This document shows positions 60,591 to 64,000 of a stretch of DNA of 64,000 nucleotides, piece by piece; positions within the stretch are counted from its first letter, which is position 1, and every line of letters begins with the position of its first letter. Made by a program: the position numbers and the translations under genes. The stretch spans positions 2,711,915 through 2,775,914 of the forward strand of contig CM030940.1 of assembly GCA_018136815.1 (NCBI GenBank). Direction: 5' to 3'. The notes below the pieces were generated by a model that saw nothing but the letters and a program-made list of their open reading frames with translations, was not told where the DNA came from and made no database searches. This stretch comes from Isochrysis galbana. Its lineage: Eukaryota > Haptophyta > Isochrysidales > Isochrysidaceae.

Positions 60591-63500
60591 ATGGGCGCCG
60601 AATCGTCCACTGCTGGTTGGGGGTCGTGGCAGCGGCGTTGGTGGCTTGTGCTGGCTCTGCTCACGATTCTGGGCCTGCTCGCCTTCGCCCCGCGCCTCTC
60701 TCTCCTTGTGCTGCTTGCGCTGGCCGGAGTTCTGTGGCTCGGCTGGGTGCACGTCGAGGCAGTGCTCCGCCTCTGGGCGGTCCACAGACTGCCTGCAACC
60801 ATTGGGGTCTCGCACGTGCGGCTCGAGTCGATCACACTCAGGGCGGCACGATTTGAGCTGAGAGGCCTCGAGGTGGGCAACGCGCCAGGGAAGTGGAATT
60901 CGCCGTATGCTTTGAGCATCCAGCGGCTTGCCTTCACCACTGGAGGGATCAAGGGTTGGCTCTCGCTCCTTGGGCTTAAGCGCTTCTTCAGGGGCAGCTT
61001 TATTCTAGGCTTCCGCACGCGAGACCTCGAGACATTTGAGCTTTACGAGTGTCGCCTCTTCCTGGAGGAGGTCAAGGACGAGGAGATGTCTGGCGTCTCT
61101 TCGTCAAAGCGCTCACTTGGATCTCAGCGCTCAGTTCATAGGCTGGACTCAAAAGAGGGTCCATTGAGTGATGGGCCGGAATCTAGGCCGTTTGCCATTG
61201 ATCTCACCTCCACAGCGGGCTTCGCAATGAGCCGCATGTCGTCTTCGACAGAGGCAGTCAGCGAGAGAGAAGATGGCAATGACCACGAACGTGAGGTTGG
61301 TATGAGCAGCACACCACCAGATGGGGCGCAGAAAAGAGGAACACCTCAAGCGTCCCGGTTTGCCTCGGAGCACGCTCGCACAATGCCAAATACGGGCAAC
61401 GCTCCGCATTCAACAAGCGTGCGAACAGCTGATGGTATAACTGCTGGGCACAACAACGAACAGCAGGCCTGCGCTCGCGCCAAACACCACGTCACGAGCA
61501 GCCGAGAGACTCGATTTGGCGAACTCATTCCACCTCCTTGTGTGAGGGATCAGGTCGATCTTGATCATAGGATGCCTTTCCCGTCGGCCGAATTCACGCC
61601 CGGCACGCGCGCGCGCCATTGGGCTCAGGCCATTGTGGCCTTGCTCAAGGCGGATGCGGCTGTCAACTCGCCAGCCAAGTACGAGGGGCCTGACAGGGGC
61701 TCTGCTCGACATGTGGGCGGTGGAAGTGCTGTTGCCAGTACTCTACAGAGCGATGGTGAGCACATGAAGGCTCGGCGCACACGCGTGAATGCGCCGTGGT
61801 TTGAGACGCTTTGGGTAATGGTGCGAGCTAAGCAGGCAAAGTTAGACAGGGAACGAGCCCAGCGGCGAGAGCATGCACGCCGTGAGCTGAAGGAGTGGCA
61901 ACAACGCTGGGAAGTGCCGTGTGATCGATCCAGCCGCGGTAGCGTTGCTGAGGCTGTCAGCGATGATGCAGCTGCGACAGTAGATGTTGAAATGGATGTG
62001 GGTGCCGGCATCTTGCATTCTGGTGACGATGGCTACGGTGGCTCCAGCGCTCGGGGCGAAGATCAGGTACGGCCTTCTCGGCCATCAAGGCTTAATGTGT
62101 GGGAGCGAAGCGCAAGCCGAGATGGCCCAATTGCGCGGCGGGTGCATGAAGGCGAGAGAGTAGCAGATGTGCGAGCCGAGATGTGGCGCATGGACAGCTC
62201 GCGAGAGTTGGATGAGACACTGGCAGCAGCCGAGGAAATGCTTCTTCACTCTCGCGATCCAAATTGTGCCACGAGCAAACTGGAGCGGCCCGGTGGAGGC
62301 TTCATGCATGGAAGGAGTAGGGAAAGAGGAGCACCGGGGAGCGAGAATGACGGAATTGGCGAGATGCAAAAAGATGTTGGCATGCCAGCGCTTGGCAACA
62401 CGTCGGGGCAATCCAGGCCCAATGCTGGCCGAAAGAATCTTCTGGGGGCCCAAATCATAGGCACTTTACGCAAGAGGATGAAGCAGGTGACCCCTAGCGA
62501 GACAGAGCTAGAGCTCAAAGACTAATTTTGTTCTTTGCATGCAGCTAGGACCACTGCTCCACCCCTAACGCCTGAGTTGGTCTCAAACATATTTGAGTAC
62601 TTTAGGCTATGCTCACAACTGCTTTTCCCCTCAAAGGCGAACTCACACGTCCGCGCGCGGGTGGATGCTCACAACGAGAAGAAGAGCGGCAAGGCCATCG
62701 ATGCATATTCTCGGGCTAGCGAACGGCGGTTCACCGAGGCGAATCGTTGGCGCATCGGGCGGCTGGCTCTCGTGCAGGTGAGTCTGTTACGGGTGGTATA
62801 GTCCCATCAGCAATCCCACGTGAAGCTTTCGCTTATAGCAATTCATCGAACATCTCTTCCAATACGCTTGTCGTATTACTCACCAAGGCACGTGTTGGCT
62901 GACGTCGCGTCGCGGGACTACACAGAGAGATGCACCGACACCACCTTGCCCTCATGTGCGAATAGGTCCATCTTGAGATCAAAGGCTATTCCCTCTCTAT
63001 CGGCGAGCCTGGATTTGAGCTTCGCGGATTCATCGGAACGGAGGAAGAACTCAAGCGACGAATTCTTTTCGGCGGGCGTCATCCTGGCTCGGGAGCCGTT
63101 CAACAAGGTCTCCTTGCGCGCCTTTTAACAGACTCCTCGCTCCACCCCGTCGCCGTTGCTGTGACGCGCGATGCGGTCGCGAGGCAGCTAGGGTCTCGTT
63201 TCCAGAAGATAGGTTCCAGGTTTGAAGTTTTGAAAGAGGGAGTCGCACACGCTCTCCAATCGTCACTCCTCAGAGCAAAACACAGACTGCGCGTGCGCCG
63301 TGCAACAACTGCCAGCCCGGCTGCGTACCCTAGATCCTCTACACGACCTCGAGAGGTGACGAATGAGCACTGGCTGCGCGTAGGGCAGCATCTCCAACGG
63401 CTTCTGCGACTTTTGCCGGATCGCCGCGAAGGGCATGGTGACATGATGGGCACGGATGCCGCCACGGAAGTAGCGCGCAGGCTTGGTGCATCGAGCTTAG

Positions 63501-64000
63501 CATGTCTTAACGCCTCTCAATCCATAGAAGTGCCGCTCGCCTTGAGGGCGAGGAGTGATTCCGCATCAACCACGGCGCTGCAAGGATCGACCTCAGGTTT
63601 GTTCCCTGAAAGCGGTGTGATAGTACAAGAGTCTGCGCCCGAGATATCCAAGCTAGTGCGGTCCGTTAGCAGCCCGTCTGCTAGCAAATTAGTGCCGATG
63701 CCAACTTTGTTCGCCGAGGACACGCGCATTACATCCCACCGACGCGGGTTGTCATCTTTCCACAGCTCTCAACACGTAGCGATGTCGTCATCGCGATCTG
63801 ATGCAGTTGCTACCAATGCAGTTGCCGTCAATGGTATTGCCGCTCGCGGTCGGCTATTCTCTGAGCTACCTTGCGCGTCAACAAGTGCCCGAGGCCTTGC
63901 TTCGGACATTTCCCACCGTCGTGGCGACAGCGGTCAATGCTGCGTGGAAGAGATGGGCACCAAGGGGAGTGGGACAATGCTAGCTAATAAGTGGGGGAGA
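60591..64000 (+). CDS. Membrane-anchored AsmA/bridge-like lipid-transfer-like protein, partial (runs off window)
   Basis: Proposed exons 60591-62486, 62598-62777 and 62966 onward, all phase 0 (CAG|GTGACC ... TTTGAG|TAC; GTGCAG|GTGAGT ... GCGAATAG|G). The third exon is open for 345 codons to the window end. The N-terminus has two hydrophobic spans (about residues 16-55), then a beta-rich segment (VRLESITLRAARFELRGLEV then NAPGKWNSPYALSIQRLAF) typical of AsmA-like and bridge-like lipid-transfer proteins, in which ELxGLxVxNP-x-x-SPYAL-type strands build a lipid groove. Residues about 170-620 are a long disordered insert. The third exon returns to a short beta-like pattern (VHLEIKGYSLSIGEPGFELR) and then a Ser-rich tail. 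Role in lipid transport at membrane contact sites is inferred from this resemblance and is uncertain. Confidence 0.55.

Overview
The window looks like nuclear DNA of a GC-rich, transposon-rich unicellular eukaryote, most likely an alga or other flagellate. Genes have short spliceosomal introns (about 73-190 bp, at least one with a GC donor). There is a SHIPPO/STPGR axonemal-type protein, an EF-hand coiled-coil protein, a CBP-like RST+TAZ coactivator, a RanBP2-type zinc-finger RNA-binding protein and long (GA)n/(CT)n and poly-C/G tracts. I cannot name the species; haptophyte, dinoflagellate-related, glaucophyte and green flagellate lineages all remain possible.

Layout. 1-2039: unassigned sequence and a 423-bp foldback element. 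2040-3918 (-): EF-hand/coiled-coil gene, 4 exons. 5148-17601: Ty3/Gypsy chromovirus-like retrotransposon whose reading frame carries a phage-type cytosine methyltransferase domain, then its 3' LTR and the start of an ankyrin gene, cut by a 100-N gap. 17702-21293: dispersed repeats and retroelement debris. 21294-22337 (-): five-zinc-finger RanBP2 protein, followed by about 1 kb of low complexity. 23.5-25.4 kb: nested debris (Gypsy 3' end, hAT transposase tail, hAT-type MITE end, Gypsy integrase). 26602-26964 (-): small possibly mitochondrial protein. 28.2-29.2 kb: probable WW-domain gene. 30.07-30.77 kb: broken chromodomain+BED-like gene beside an intact 482-bp hAT-type MITE. 31786-33434: tandem-ATPase ABC protein. 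33.98-35.7 kb: repeat and retroelement debris. 35881-37065 (-): STPGR protein. 39155-42701: CBP/p300-like gene cut by a second 100-N gap. 42802-55249: second copy of the 5148-17601 block. 55099-56007: complete ankyrin gene. 56.5-60.5 kb: two orphan ORFs, tandem repeats and nested mobile-element debris. 60591-64000: membrane-anchored AsmA/BLTP-like gene running off the window.

Two conclusions matter most. First, the retrotransposon has Gag, one in-frame UAG, then an AUG-less 2,500-codon frame with cytosine-methyltransferase motifs (PPC and ENP), retropepsin, reverse transcriptase, RNase H, integrase and a chromodomain. That suggests stop-codon readthrough and a captured DNA methyltransferase. 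Second, the two 12.4-kb copies are probably one locus in two unmerged, overlapping contigs. Single-base length errors cluster at the right end of the first copy and the left end of the second, each next to a 100-N gap, and the middle appears identical. If so, the 17.7-42.7 kb segment is misplaced or comes from another path, and gene order across the gaps should not be trusted.
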